DNA from: Beta vulgaris subsp. vulgaris
Taxonomy: Eukaryota > Streptophyta > Magnoliopsida > Caryophyllales > Amaranthaceae
Assembly: GCF_026745355.1 (NCBI RefSeq)
Contig: NC_079205.1
Location: 8,210,863 to 8,274,862, forward strand
Reading direction: 5' to 3'
Length of the DNA stretch: 64,000 bases
A model generated the notes under the pieces. The model saw only the letters and a list, made by a program, of their open reading frames with translations. It did no database searches and was not told the DNA's origin. The position numbers and the translations under genes are program-made. Positions 11,490 to 24,600 of this stretch are shown one piece after another (within the stretch, counting starts at the first letter, position 1; each line of letters opens with the position of its first letter).

Positions 11490-12345
11490 CCTTACAAGTA
11501 GGAGTCTTAACGAGCCGAATCGAGATCCAACCTGGGCAAGCTCTACTTAACTCAAAATGGGTAATGCGCGGTCTAACTCGAGGTCGAAACTTGGCAAGCT
11601 CGAAAATGTCGGCTCGGCTCGAGATCAAGAAAATTAAATACGAGCTTAGTTCAGTTTGAGGCTCGACTTGATCTCGAGATTGCTAAATACGAGCTTGGTC
11701 TGACTAAAAACTGAGCCGATCGATGTACTTTGAATGAGGTATTTGAAGTAGTCCTTTATAGAGATAATAACTTTATGTTTCATTCTCTAACCAATGTTGG
11801 ACTTAGAAATTACAGGTTTGAACTTCTAAAATATTCTTTTTTCCTTTTACAAAGAACATAAATTTAAACTTTTGATTCACAATCAATGTGGGACAAGATC
11901 AAATTATATAAAACAAAGGCTCTATAATTTGTTACCATTCAATAAGAGACCTCATAAAATATGTTTTGTTCCTTTTATAAAGAACATAAGCTTAAACTTT
12001 TGATTTTCAACCAATATAAGACAAGATCAAATATAACATTGGCTTGAATTTTAGTTTCCCAATCAATGTAGGAAAAGATCGAACAACAAGTATTATTACG
12101 GTAGTAAAATTTCATGGACAAAAAAAGCTATTAAAATCGATATGGAACACTTTAAATTTTACATAAGTTCCTTATTTTACATAATTTTTGAGCTTTTTCA
12201 CAAGCTTTCGAGCTAGCCATACGACTCATTAGAATATTGAGCCGAACTCAAGCTTGACTCGAGCGTCCTCGAGCGGGCTTTGACCAACCTTTAACCGATC
12301 GGAACTCATAGTTCACGAGCATACTTGACTCATTAATTAATCAAA
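11490..12345. mobile_element. Non-autonomous DNA transposon-like repeat rich in GAGC/CTCG motifs
   Basis: Both ends (11500-11720 and 12190-12330) are dense in 'cgagct', 'gagctcg'-type and 'gagccga' motifs in opposite orientations, as in the subterminal repeats of many plant hAT-like elements. The middle (11795-12090) contains a diverged tandem repeat of about 128 bp built on 'aaagaacataa', 'ttaaacttttgatt' and 'acaagatcaaat'. The ends are not exact. Confidence 0.4.
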
Positions 12346-13072
12346 CTATTTTTTCAACTTTTATCACTGGTGCAATTTAAACCCTTATTCCTTTTAAGTG
12401 GACAAAGTGGTTCTTTTAGTTTATTAAATATCAAAGGGCCTCTATACACAAACCAATTTTCAGAGGAGATGTTGATCAATATTCAATTACAACCATAATA
12501 CCGAGAACACAAAACATACTACTTACTTTTTGTTTTAAATGAAACGTAGGAACTTGGAATGGAGATTTAGGAGAGGAGAGAGATAGATAGAAAGAAAAAG
12601 ATCAGGGACCCATGTGATAGGAGATAGAGAGAAGCGATTACTAAATAAAATAACATTTTATTTATTTTGAAACGACCTAAAATGATAGATATTTCATTTA
12701 TTTTAGAACAAATAAAGTAATACCAAAGAAAATTAAACGAAAACTTCTAGGAGAGTAAAGGGATTATTGGTTTTCCATGCATGTTGTAGTACTAAGGGGC
12801 TTAGGGCATATTTTAAAAGAGCTCTCAGCACTCAGCAGTATGTCAGAGTGCCTCCTCTTCTGATTACTTGCCCAAAAGAAATCGTCAAATGGATATGGGC
12901 CATTTCCATTTCTATCACTGAAGAATTATTCAAATTAATGGGCCTCCATCTTTGGGACTCACAATGAGTCAAAATCTTCATTGGCTCTAGATAACACTGC
13001 AATAATTTTCAAAGTCATGCACATAAAAGCTTTCTTCGGAGTAATTCACCCCTTACAAACTTGGTGAAATTA
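12346..13072. other. Intergenic, nothing recognised
   Basis: No gene, no clear repeat ends. A GA-rich patch at 12575-12650 is the only compositional feature. Confidence 0.35.
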
Positions 13073-13785
13073 TCTCTTTTATATAAGTAAAAGGGGGAGA
13101 AAGATGGTGTCTCCTCACAAAAAGTCTAATATGTCTTTATTGATTTGAATCCCTTTATATATTTAATAGTCTTTTCTTCTTCCTACTTGCCATATATATT
13201 GAGCAAGTTAATAATGAAATTGAATTTCAAATTTTAATTAAATATTAAATTAAGGAAAATGATTTTCTCTTAATATGTGAGAAAAACTCTGAAAAAAAAT
13301 TAAATTGACGATATAACTTGATTGAAATAATCTGTACAAAAAATAAAGACTTGAATCTATTTCATATTAATAATTATAATGATAATATTTTAAAACCTAA
13401 ATGTTGATTATTATTATTCAATAATCTCTATTATATAAATTAAACTCTTTCACTGTATCAATATTCAACGATTGAATCCGATATACAAATTCTTCCACTT
13501 TATTAATATTCAACGATTGAATCTGGTACACAAATTCTTCCACTTTATTTGAGCACGGGCTTTCTTTGCTTTGTATTTCCTTCACTTAATAATAGAGATT
13601 TGAATAATGATGAAAAAATAACTAAAAAAAATCAACGAAACATTGATTTAAGAAAACTGTATTTAAATAATTAAAAATCATTATAAATATTTGTTCAAAT
13701 TAATTTTTTTGTAGCACTGATGAAAAACTAATTGAGAAAAAGAATGTTAATATGACATGCATGCATAGCATGCAAAAAATACTAG
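13073..13785 (+). mobile_element. Non-autonomous Helitron, copy 1
   Basis: The 5' end TCTCTTTTATATAAG follows an A. The 3' end is a short perfect hairpin (TGCATGC-ATA-GCATGCA, about 13758-13774), then an A-rich spacer, then CTAG followed by T. TC...CTRR ends, a 3' hairpin and insertion between A and T define Helitrons. A second copy (58295-59278, minus) shares both ends and the body, which fixes the boundaries. No helicase coding sequence, so it would need an autonomous partner. Confidence 0.8.
13460..13549. repeat. 45-bp tandem duplication inside Helitron copy 1
   Basis: Two adjacent 45-bp units start with 'aatattcaacgattgaatc' and end with 'attcttccactttatt', differing at only a few positions. 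Helitron copy 2 has the unit once, so the duplication arose after the copies separated. Confidence 0.8.
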
Positions 13786-14124
13786 TTAATTAATTACATA
13801 CTAGAACTCATTGACGACAAGAGAAGTAATCGCACGAACTTATAGCGTAATCTACACAATTTTTCCTTTCTAAAAATATAGTACAACTCATGTGAATTTT
13901 TCATGGATTCTCGACATACTCTTTATTAAGGAACAATTGGGTCCTAATTGTATTCGATGACTAACATATATTTTTTTTTCTTCTAAAATATTTGATGAAA
14001 TAAAATATAATAATTAATTATAATTAATATTTTAATCTATCCTTTCTTCAAAACAATAATAATGATTTTATTAATATATTAAATAATAATTATTTTGTAT
14101 CATCATCAAGATGAATCGAATAAA

Positions 14125-14668
14125 ACTAGATCAGTTGAACTAAACTAAAGACCTGAGTTTTAGAGAGGCCTCCACCTTAGGAGCATTCTCTTTCTCCACA
14201 TCTTGGCCTAATTTGGACCTTGGGAAAGAACCCTCAATTAGCCTTCTCCCTCTATAATAAATTACAAGGTGCACCCAAGTGTACAGTGCTCGTCATGTAC
14301 CATATTCTTTAATTTTAAATTATATTTTCTTTAATATTCAATGGTCCTGTTATTACGACCTATGTTCTTTTGAACATGACGTTATACAAAAAAGAACATG
14401 TTACTAGATCAGTTGAACTAAACTAAAGACCTGAGTTTTAGAGAGGCCTCAACCTTGGAAGCATTATCTTTCTCCACATCTTGGCCTAATTTGGACCTTG
14501 GGAAAGAAGCCTCAATTAGCCTTATAATAAATCACAAGGTGCACCCAAGTGTACAGTGCTCGTCATGTACCATGTTCTTTGATTTTAAATTGTATTTTTT
14601 TTAATTCAATGGTCCTATTATTATGACCTATGTTCTTTTGAACATGACATTGTACTCAAAAGAACATG
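14125..14668. repeat. Tandem duplication of about 270 bp
   Basis: 14125-14402 and 14403-14668 are adjacent direct copies starting 'actagatcagttgaacta', with a small number of substitutions and short indels (roughly 90-95% identical by eye). Each contains 'aaggtgcacccaagtgtac' and ends near 'aaaagaacatg'. No ORF. Confidence 0.85.
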
Positions 14669-15870
14669 AATTCACCTTCCAGTACATACACAAAAAATGA
14701 CTCATGAAAAGAACATAAACATGTTTAACAAGGCAATAATAAGTACAATAAAAAAATATAAAGGTATGTTTTTAATTTAAAAGATTGATATAATAAAATA
14801 TGTTGTTAGTTTAATAATAACATGACATTAGTATTTAATTTCAAATTCATTGGTCATACTTTTTATTACATATTTAAATTTGAGAAATATGTTATTTTCC
14901 TTAATTTAATTATACGTTCTTTTCATCATAATTTATTTTTATGATGAATGAAGATTAAACATGTTCTTTGATTTTAAACTGCTTGCATGTTCTTTTTATC
15001 TAACATATTTGCTAAAAACATTAACGTTCTTCTAGATGAATAACATATTCTCTTAGGTGCACAATGGTGCATAAACCACGCTATGAGAAAATGAAAGCAC
15101 TTTCTATATATTAAACTTCAATTAATCCAAAGATCTGAACTTGTAAGAGTTATAAGTAGAATTTCAATTATTTGAAAAACTAAATGAAGTATTGTTAGTA
15201 ACTTGCTCCCCATAATTTATAAGAGATGATGGATCATTACAAATGGCACAACCAATTATAAGAAGAATACGACAATTAATGTTGAGTACGTACTTAAATC
15301 AAGTGATATATCAACAAATTTGCTATATGACAATAACCATGTAGGCTTTTTTCCTTTAATTGGGTTTTAGCTGATTATAATTGTTTTTTGGATAACAAAG
15401 TAATGAATATCCTACTGATTAAATGTTGCATATTCAAGGATGAGTTTTATGAACTGAACACATTGTGTTTGCACACATATGTTAACAAGTAAAACATTCA
15501 TTAAATTGTTCATAATTACCAAAGTTTTATATATATAATTCTTAGAATGTAAAAGCTAGAACATCGATAATAATGTTATGTTTTTTTTACAGTATAATGA
15601 AATCTTCAGTTCTCCCTACTTCACCACCAATTTTTTTTTTTCAATTTCCTAGATCACCTACTAAATGCTTATCATCCAAAAAAAAAAAAAATTAAAGGTG
15701 GAATTATGTTAATTCCTCTTTCTTTTACCCCTAAAAATCAATTACATGTTACATGTGAGCTAAAAAAACAGATTGACAAATAAATATTAATATCATATGA
15801 GGATATGATTTGAGGATTATAGTAACTGGATAGGAGGATATGTTGGTGAGATTATAATATCTTTTGGAGC
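14669..15870. other. Intergenic, upstream of LHCB3
   Basis: AT-rich, with repeated 'gttctttt'/'aagaacat' words and poly-A/T runs. Nothing gene-like. The final few hundred bases presumably form the LHCB3 promoter. Confidence 0.4.
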
Positions 15871-15876
15871 CACCTC

Positions 15877-15993
15877 ATTGGCTGATACAACCCACTGTTG
15901 CCCCACCACAAATTGCCATTTGCCACCACTTCATTTATGTCCACTAATACTTCAAACTGACTTCTTTAACACACAAAAATGCTCATATATATA
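15877..15993 (+). promoter_or_regulatory. LHCB3 core promoter: inverted CCAAT box, GATA motif and TATA box
   Basis: ATTGG (inverted CCAAT, 15877-15881) lies 2 bp from GATA (15884-15887), a pairing common in light-regulated Lhc promoters. A TATATATA stretch at 15986-15993 lies about 100 bp before the start codon, at a sensible distance for a TATA box with a short leader. Light and circadian control is expected for the family; no experimental site is implied. Confidence 0.5.
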
Positions 15994-16089
15994 TTGACTT
16001 AATTCTAGTCCCTTCCACTTCACAACCTTCCCCATTAAAATTTTGTGAGCAACAAAAATAACACATTTACTATATCTAGAGATTCAACC

Positions 16090-17703
16090 ATGGCATCCAT
16101 GCTAAGCTCAGGTACTGTCCTTAGACCAACCCCTTTTCTAGGACAAGGCAGGGGAGCTAATGGAAACACCCTCAGAGATGTTGTTCCTGTGGGATCTGCC
16201 AAATTCACCATGGTACAAATTTTCAGCAATCTTGCATTTAATTTTCTTTAGTTAATTTCTTGTGTTACTACTTCGCATATGAAATCTATACAAATATATT
16301 AAAATGCGTGTAAAAACAAGAAACTGTGCCACGTGGCGCTCTCTCTAGGGAGTTTTAGTTCATGTAATCCATGTACAATAAAAAAAATTAAGAAATTGCA
16401 TAGTATAAGGTTTGATCCCGAGATTTCAAGTACATATACTCAAATTTTAACCACTAGACTAAGTTGTATTTAGTGTTATTATCATAAAGTATTATATTAA
16501 TAAATGATAGCCCGAGCCTAATAACTAGTTATATATGATAACATGTTACAATGAGTTACTCTATGAGAGAAAGGAGTATATCAAATAAACAAGTTTTCTA
16601 GGTGAATTTTGGATTTGCCGTAAACCTTTATGAGGAACCAAAAGCTATCTAATCACTTAATCCTTATGATTAAAATGTTCAAGCTAAGTCTATTTGTCTA
16701 TATACTATTTGATTTGGATGATTGGAGTAATTTATATTATTGCATGGTGGATGTTAGGGAAATGATCTATGGTATGGACCAGATAGGGTAAAATACTTGG
16801 GCCCTTTTTCAGCACAAACTCCTTCTTACCTAAACGGTGAATTCCCTGGAGATTATGGATGGGACACTGCTGGACTATCTGCTGATCCCGAGGCTTTTGC
16901 ACGAAACAGGGCCCTTGAGGTACTTTTCTTACTTAATTGGTCATGATATCAATTACTATTATTTGTTGCTTATCATAGTTATAAATTTGAAGTTTCTCAC
17001 TTGTATGTTGTGCATGAGTTTTTCAAGGGTTACACTTAAAACTTGATCTTCCAAAACATATTTTGTGCATGCATGTGTGGAGGTAAAACGAGTTAGGAGT
17101 TTAGGACACCCTTCACTCAATAGAGACACCTAACAATCTCCTATAAACTTGATAAACAAGTCTGCTGCTAATGTTAAATGTTTGTTTGTTCAGGTCATAC
17201 ATGGACGTTGGGCTATGCTTGGAGCACTAGGCTGCATAACTCCAGAAGTCCTAGAAAAATGGGTAAAGGTTGACTTCAAGGAGCCAGTTTGGTTCAAGGC
17301 TGGAGCACAAATTTTCTCTGAAGGTGGGCTTGACTATCTGGGAAACCCGAACCTAGTCCATGCTCAAAGCATTCTAGCTGTGCTTGGGTTCCAAGTGATT
17401 CTAATGGGTCTAGTTGAGAGCTTCCGTATTAATGGACTCGACGGGGTTGGAGAGGGCAACGACCTCTACCCAGGCGGCCAATATTTCGACCCGTTGGGCT
17501 TAGCCGATGACCCGGTTACCTTCGCAGAGCTCAAGGTGAAGGAGATAAAAAATGGAAGGCTAGCTATGTTTTCCATGTTTGGTTTCTTTGTACAAGCTAT
17601 AGTGACTGGAAAAGGTCCCTTAGAAAACCTCTTAGATCACCTTGACAACCCGGTCGCAAACAATGCCTGGGTATATGCCACCAAGTTTGTGCCTGGATCT
17701 TAA
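16090..17703 (+). CDS. LHCB3: Chlorophyll a/b-binding protein of LHCII type III
   Basis: Three exons: 16090-16212, 16758-16919 and 17194-17703, all with GT..AG introns in phase 0, giving 264 aa. Residues 1 to about 41 are a chloroplast transit peptide; the mature part starts [10 protein letters not shown], characteristic of Lhcb3, which lacks the N-terminal phospho-Thr of Lhcb1/2. Chlorophyll ligands are visible in helix B (E95, H98, R100 in EVIHGRW) and helix A (E212, N215, R217 in EIKNGRL). Helix C carries [17 protein letters not shown]. The protein sits in thylakoid membranes in M-type LHCII trimers linking CP24 and CP29 to photosystem II. One small oddity is Ser for the usual Gly in VESFRI. 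It converges on the myosin gene downstream. Confidence 0.97.
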
Positions 17704-18651
17704 GTTAGTTTGTATATGATCTTTAGGTAAATTCTATTAAGATGTTCAAAGAGATCAAATGTCTTAATATAAGAACAATCTGTAGTGCACATATGGGATT
17801 TTTGTTTTCTTATTTTAGAAAATTTCAAGAGCCAAGAAGAATGACAATGCTTCTTTAAAATGATGACTTGATCAAGCTATTATCCGTCAAATCCAAAATT
17901 TTAGCAGTTTATTTTCTTGTAAGCGTTGGAACTTTGGAAGAAGGAATTCTTCAAGATGCCATATGATGAAGAAAGAGAAAGATCTCTTCTGCCTTTTACC
18001 TTCCAAAACCTTGCACCGACGCCCGCCATTCATGTTTTCCTGCAACACATTGGAGAAAATTCTCTTCAGTAAGTAAACCATCTAATTACCAGATGAACAT
18101 AAATAAATAATATTTCTAAACATAAGGAGAAAAAGAAAAAAAAAGTAGAAAACCAGGGAATTTTATGAGTACACTCCCTTTGAAGATATGATTGTATAAA
18201 AAACATTCATCTAAAAAGATTATATGGGTTGAATATGAAGATACATAACATTATAAGAGATACAAGAGTCCAACAAAATGATTGATGGCTACAACTTTAC
18301 ACACAAGCACAACCTAAGGCTATCTTCCCCATCTTCGAGCCTACATTCACTATATAGTAAAGAATACATTGCTAACAACATATATACACATTGAATGTTG
18401 CCACATCTCCTAGAGGACAGTAATTATCCAGCTTTAAGGTGTAAGAGACCCCTTAGATGAGATTATCGGTTTCTCCACCAAGCAACAAAAATTGGTAGAC
18501 ATACAACACACATGACACATCTCTCTCCTCTATCCCTAGGTGCATGATGAACTTGCACATCATGCCAATTGCCACAGAACCTCATTGCTCAAGAAGTTGG
18601 TGAGCCAAGTTTTACAAGACAACTTTCAAGACTTTTAACCTATCTCTATGC
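17704..18651. other. 3' regions of the convergent LHCB3 and myosin genes
   Basis: Holds the 3' UTR of LHCB3 (plus strand, from 17704) and that of the myosin (minus strand, ending somewhere left of 18651). A 64-codon minus ORF (17887-18081) has no recognisable domain. I could not place the polyadenylation sites. Confidence 0.5.
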
Positions 18652-21600
18652 TTAATGTACTCTTCCACTCAGCTTTCCCCACCATTTCCGACGGTTCTTT
18701 TCCATATCAGCATGCCCAAGCTTGTGAAGTGTTCCTTTTGTCTCTTTTAACCGAACTTTGTACTCTTTCTTCCATACTTCAAACCTCATCTTCAATCTCC
18801 GAAGCTCATTAAAGGAACTCATACCTGGAGTAGACTGTGGCCTGACATCAAAAAGAGCTCTTGCATCTTCATCAAAAGCTTGTCTCTGCTGCTCAAACTC
18901 CTTCGCTAAACGGTTCACTGGATTTAAGCCACCTCCATTAGCTTCTCGAGCTTCGGCAATGGGATTTGAATATTTGGTGGGGGTACTTTCTCCAGGAGTT
19001 TGAGGGCCCATGAACAAGTTATCGTCTGAATCATAAGAACGAGGTGATGGAGAAGCCTCTTGCCTTCCAGGTTGACCAGTGACATCCTCAGGGGGAAGAC
19101 TCTTTCTAGCTGCAGCTAGGCTCATCTGCAATAGTTTAAAGTTGTTAAAGGGGTTCTGATTTTTGATATCTTTAGGTCGTCCTCCCCTTTAAATTATAAA
19201 TTAGACTTCGACTTCTGGTGCAGTTCAAATCAACAAGAACTTTGTATATTTTAACATGTTTCCTGAGCCACTTTATATGTCTTCGGAACTTCTTATGATG
19301 CAGCTTTTAACGAAATTATCAAACCAACCAATAGACGAGGTTAAATTAGGATTTAAGTTTCTGAAAAGGTAAAAATCACCGGATATGAAGCACTAATAAT
19401 ATTACAAATCTTCCCATTATTGAAAATTTAAGCCACATGCATTGCCTATACCAGAAAGCCTAGACTTGTATAAAGAACCCGACAATATAATTTTGGGAAA
19501 TTCACATGATGGTCTCGTACTTTCGGTTTTTCTACTTGGTGGCAGGCCAAAAGAAGTTTTATATCAAATGACCTCCTACTTTGGTTAATTATACTTCATA
19601 GCTTTAATTCACTTAGAATCTAACTAACCCATCATTTAAGTGAATTTACTAACCTATCCCTCTAGTTAATTATAATTTTAATAAAAACCCTCCCATTCTC
19701 GATTAAAACACATGCTTTCCTTTCCTTCTCTGTTCTTCTCCTCTTCTCCCTCTCACTCCTAGGGTTCCATGTTAAACACAAGTAAAACGCAGGAACAACC
19801 CGCCAAAGAAGAGAGTAGCATCTTGACACAAGCACTGCAATCATATTTTCGGCTCTGCAACGAACATATCGGCATTGACCACAATCCAGACAGTTAGAAA
19901 TTTTGGCAGTTCAACTGAACAATCTTAGTAAAAAACACATATATCTAAAAGTGAAATGTAAGGTTTCCTAAATATCTGAGTTCAGCACATATTCTAGGGC
20001 ATTCAAAGTCGTTTAAACCTCTATTTTGGATAACAGATGAAAAAAAGTTCTGCAACTTAGTTTCTATCAAATGAAAATTTTGGCAACTTTAATAGCTCAT
20101 GCTCACTAATATTGTAATTAGATATGTCAGATTTTGCAAAACACGCACAAACATTACACTAATCAATGACATGTACCTCTTACTCCATATATACCAAAAT
20201 AATGCAGATAAATTTTGATTCACATCAAAAAGTTTCAGTAGTAAATTCTCCTTAGAAAAAAAAGTAATCCAACTTCCGTGGATCTACTCAAGCACATAAT
20301 TAAGGACGTCAAAGAACGCCACACCAAACATTCATAACAAGAGAATACAAAGAGCAGAATTGCCTCATATGACCTCCAACTGGTGCTTTCAAGACAAAGA
20401 AATCTTAGAGATCCCACATGGAAAAACAACACTGCACAGTGTCATAAGATAATCATCATAGAAATTACGTACATAAGAGCGTAAAATGGGTTCGAGAGCT
20501 AGAACACAAATCGCTTTAAGAGTGATTCCTACATGCATATGTACACAACATTATATAGACATGATCTGGAATATTTCAATTTGATTGGAATTCATACACA
20601 ACTTTGAGAGCATGGTGATTCATTTTGTTTTGCAACACTAAGATAATCGGTCCAAGTTCTCTTTGTTAGTGATTTGATTATTTGATTCATTTTTTTTAAG
20701 AGAAGAGGACTGGGGAGTTTTGAATTAGGGTAATTAACTAAGGCGTTAGGTTAGTAAATTTACTTTAAATGATGGATTAACTAGGTTTTAAGTGAATTAA
20801 GGCCACTAAGTATAATTAACCAAAGTAGGAGGTAACTTGGTATAAAAAAAAAATTTGCCTGCCACCAAGTAGAAAAACCCAAAGTAGGAGGTCACCATGT
20901 AGAATTTCCCTATAATTTCAAATGAGTGAACAGACCTCCCATGTCAGAAATCACCAAGATGAATGTTTCTCCACTAAAATAAGAAGGGGATTTATTTAGT
21001 GAAAAGGTGTCTTCTGAAAATCTCTTACAAATGCGTTTGGCTTGAAGGATTTGAAGAAAGGGGAAGCAAAGGAGAGGAACGGGTGCGTTTTCCATTGTTT
21101 AAATGACAATTAAGGGGAGAGAAGAATATGAAGCTTCCACCAAAGATATCTATAAAAAGCCAACTGGAAGATGGTATGTGCTAATCATACAGTGGCCAGA
21201 TTGGAATTTCGAAGTACAGTGATGAGATATGAAGAATTTTTCACTAAACCACGCACTACAAACTTGATTACGTGGTAAAAGTTTGTCAGTTATGACTTTG
21301 ATTTGAAGAAAGGGGAAGCAAAGGAGAGGAACGGGTGCGTTTTCCATTGTTTAAATGACAATTAAGGGGAGAGAAGAATATGAAGCTTCCACCAAAGATA
21401 TCTATAAAAAGCCAACTGGAAGATGGTATGTGCTAATCATACAGTGGCCAGATTGGAATTTCGAAGTACAGTGATGAGATATGAAGAATTTTTCACTAAA
21501 CCACGCACTACAAACTTGATTACGTGGTAAAAGTTTGTCAGTTATGACTTTGTATTAGAATAGATTGACTATGGCACGCAACTGTCCATCCACTGATTCA

Positions 21601-24600
21601 TACAGGCCAACTACTTCCATCACCTCAATAATTTCCGGTTGGGATTTGTGGTCAATATACATGCACCAAAAGAGACCATGGAGCTCTTTCTCTTTCCTCC
21701 AATATTTCTCTCTCGGCCCTCCATTTCCCTTCCTAAATTCCTATCTAAACAAGCCATTTACTTCAGCAACTCCATGAAGCTCAGTTACTTTAAGGAGCTG
21801 CACACAAGAAGAATTCTAAACACCAAGGAAATATCTCACAATGAAATTTCAAAGGTGTAATTACATTCCACGAAAGATGTAACACTTGAGTTTTCACCGT
21901 CTCCAAAGCACTACTTTGACTATTAGTATCTTTCATTAGATTAGATATTGCATCTATACATTGAGATGAATTAAAAAAATCCCAATTGACTAAGTTATTT
22001 CTTATATATCGGTGAGAATTTATTGTCAAAGTTTGTAAATTTTGACTCTAAAAATGCAAGTATTGCTTTTCTTTGGAACGGAGGGACTAGGAAGTAATTA
22101 GTATTATACGCAGTTGTAAATTTGTCACTAAAAGTAGAGATAACATTGCACATGGGAGTATGAATATGAAATTTTACACTATAGATAACAAAAGTACAAA
22201 AGCTTACTTGCAAAGACGATATCTGCTTCTGCCACATATCTTCCATTGACCGCATTTTAGCCTCGTAGTCTGACCACCTCATCTCGTATTGTTGCAACTG
22301 TTTTTTTAATGAAGCGTTCTCCTCTTCCTTCTGAACCAAAGTTGCTTCGGCTCTTGCAACCCGTCTTTGAAGCTCCTCCACAACGTTATTGGAAACCTGA
22401 ACATTCGCTGGCAATAAATCCTGGTCAGGCAATAAGAGTTACAATTTCTTTTCTTCAGATGAGAACATGTTTCTAGTCGGCCAAAAGTTATATAAGAATC
22501 TATTGACTATAAGTAGCTTTAACCTGGAACTTCGTCGTTAAATCAACAGTCATGACAATTCAGAAAGCAACATCGTTGAAGGAAAAAACGTCCGCATGAG
22601 TAATTTTTAATTAAGGCAATAGATTTCAATGTTGTGCCACTCATATACTCCCTCCGTTTCTTTTTAATAGTTATACTTTACTTTTTCATGCTTGACAATG
22701 TAAATGTTTGTACATTACTATCTCTAAATTTGCATTTGTAAAAATTATAAATAGTTAATATTCTAAAAGTACATATCGGAACGAATCAAACAAGATCTCA
22801 CATGAATATATTCTTTTCTTATTAATTAATCACAAATGATAGTCAAACATATATTTGTGAAGATTAGTGTCAAAACTCAAAGTATAACCATTAAAAAGAA
22901 ACAAGGGAGTATACTCTTGTTACCACTTCCTCTGTTAGATCACCCATAGTTGCATACACAGACAACACTTTCATCACTGAGATACATATCGGAAACCACA
23001 AAGCATCCACGATTTTAAGCACAACACAAAGGAAGTTGATATATGGTGTGCATAATGAGCTTTTTGCAATGCTAGAATTCATAAAGAAAACTACATACTA
23101 CGTACCATTCACTCTATAGTAGATGATACTTCAAGAAAACCCTAAAGGTCAACAAAATAAAAGGAACTTTATGTGGCACCTTCTTAGCATATAGCTATAT
23201 GGACCAACTTTTACAGCTTTAATCCTACGACTAAAGAGGCTGTTAATTATATCTCGGTTGGATAAACATACATAAGTCTCAAATACACCTATCAAACTGT
23301 GTCATTCACACTACGAGAATAGATTCATAACCACGAAAAAGAAAAGGAAATTTCAACGCCAAAGGTTCACTAAACATAAATCACAAACAGTACCTTCATT
23401 TGTCCACTTTTGCTATCCTTAATCACTTTATTCTTATCTTTGACATCCGAGTCTTCTGCGGTAAGCATGTCATCGAAATGCTTCCGAGCCAACCAACCAC
23501 GTACCACTGTTAAAAACAATTTTCAAGGAAATGAAATGAAAAGGATATAAAACACAGCAATGATAAAGTACTTATACCAAGTTTTGATGTATTTTATTAC
23601 TTACCAGATTGTAATTGTATGATTGCTTTCTGCTGCTCATCCAATGCCTTCGAAGCACTATGCTTATGCTTATGCTTGTTCTTGTGCTTCTGCAAGTTGG
23701 CTCTATTAATTTGTAACAAAGAATCATACTTACTTCTTGTACTTTCACCACGGATGACTGCAACAGGAGATTAAACACGCAGACATATTAAGTATAAGAA
23801 ACAATAGAACAGTAAATAGAGCAAAATAAAAAGTTAAGTGGCATATAAGCCCTACAGGACTGCAATGAAGAAATTCTAGTCTTCAGCTCCAAAAACTGAG
23901 CACGAGCCCTGTAGCCACGATAACATTTTTGTAATCCAATCACAGACTGCAGAACTTGTTTTCTTGTATCTTCCAACGCTCCAATCTACGTTTCACAATG
24001 TACATCATGTCAAAACTAGTATCAGAAAAGAAATGAGAAGTGGACGGGCAGGAAAGAAGTAAATTTACAAAGGCAACAAATTTTCAATAGCAACCCCCCC
24101 CCCCCTCTCACTGCTCCAGAATAAAAAGGATAGTACCACAGTCTCGCAAACACAAACCAAAGTTTAGCAGTGAACATCATGTGAAGAAAGAAAAACAGGC
24201 ACTAAAACCCCACAAAGAGGAGAAAGTTTAATGACTGCTAACTGAAACAGGGTTCATAAAAGAACAGAAACTAAATAGCAGTCCTCACAAAGAAAACGTG
24301 TTCAGTGTTTAGCCTAGACCATACTTCCATTTATGGTAAAATCCCACAAAGAGGAGACAGTTTAATGACTGCTAACTGAAACAGAGTTCATAAAAGAACA
24401 GAAACTAAATAGCAATCCTCACATAGAAAACGTGTTCAGTGTTTAGATTAGACCATACTTCCATTTATGGTTTGAATCGATGTGGTGCTTTGATCAAACT
24501 GAAAAACAATAAACACATATCTTAAACTTGCAATCGCAGACCCAAAAATAGTTTGGAACCAACTCTCTTAGTGACTATTGTATGAGTAAACATCCTACAT

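Noticed and set aside
17887..18081. 64-codon minus ORF between LHCB3 and the myosin
   Set aside because: No domain; it lies in the expected downstream region of the myosin.
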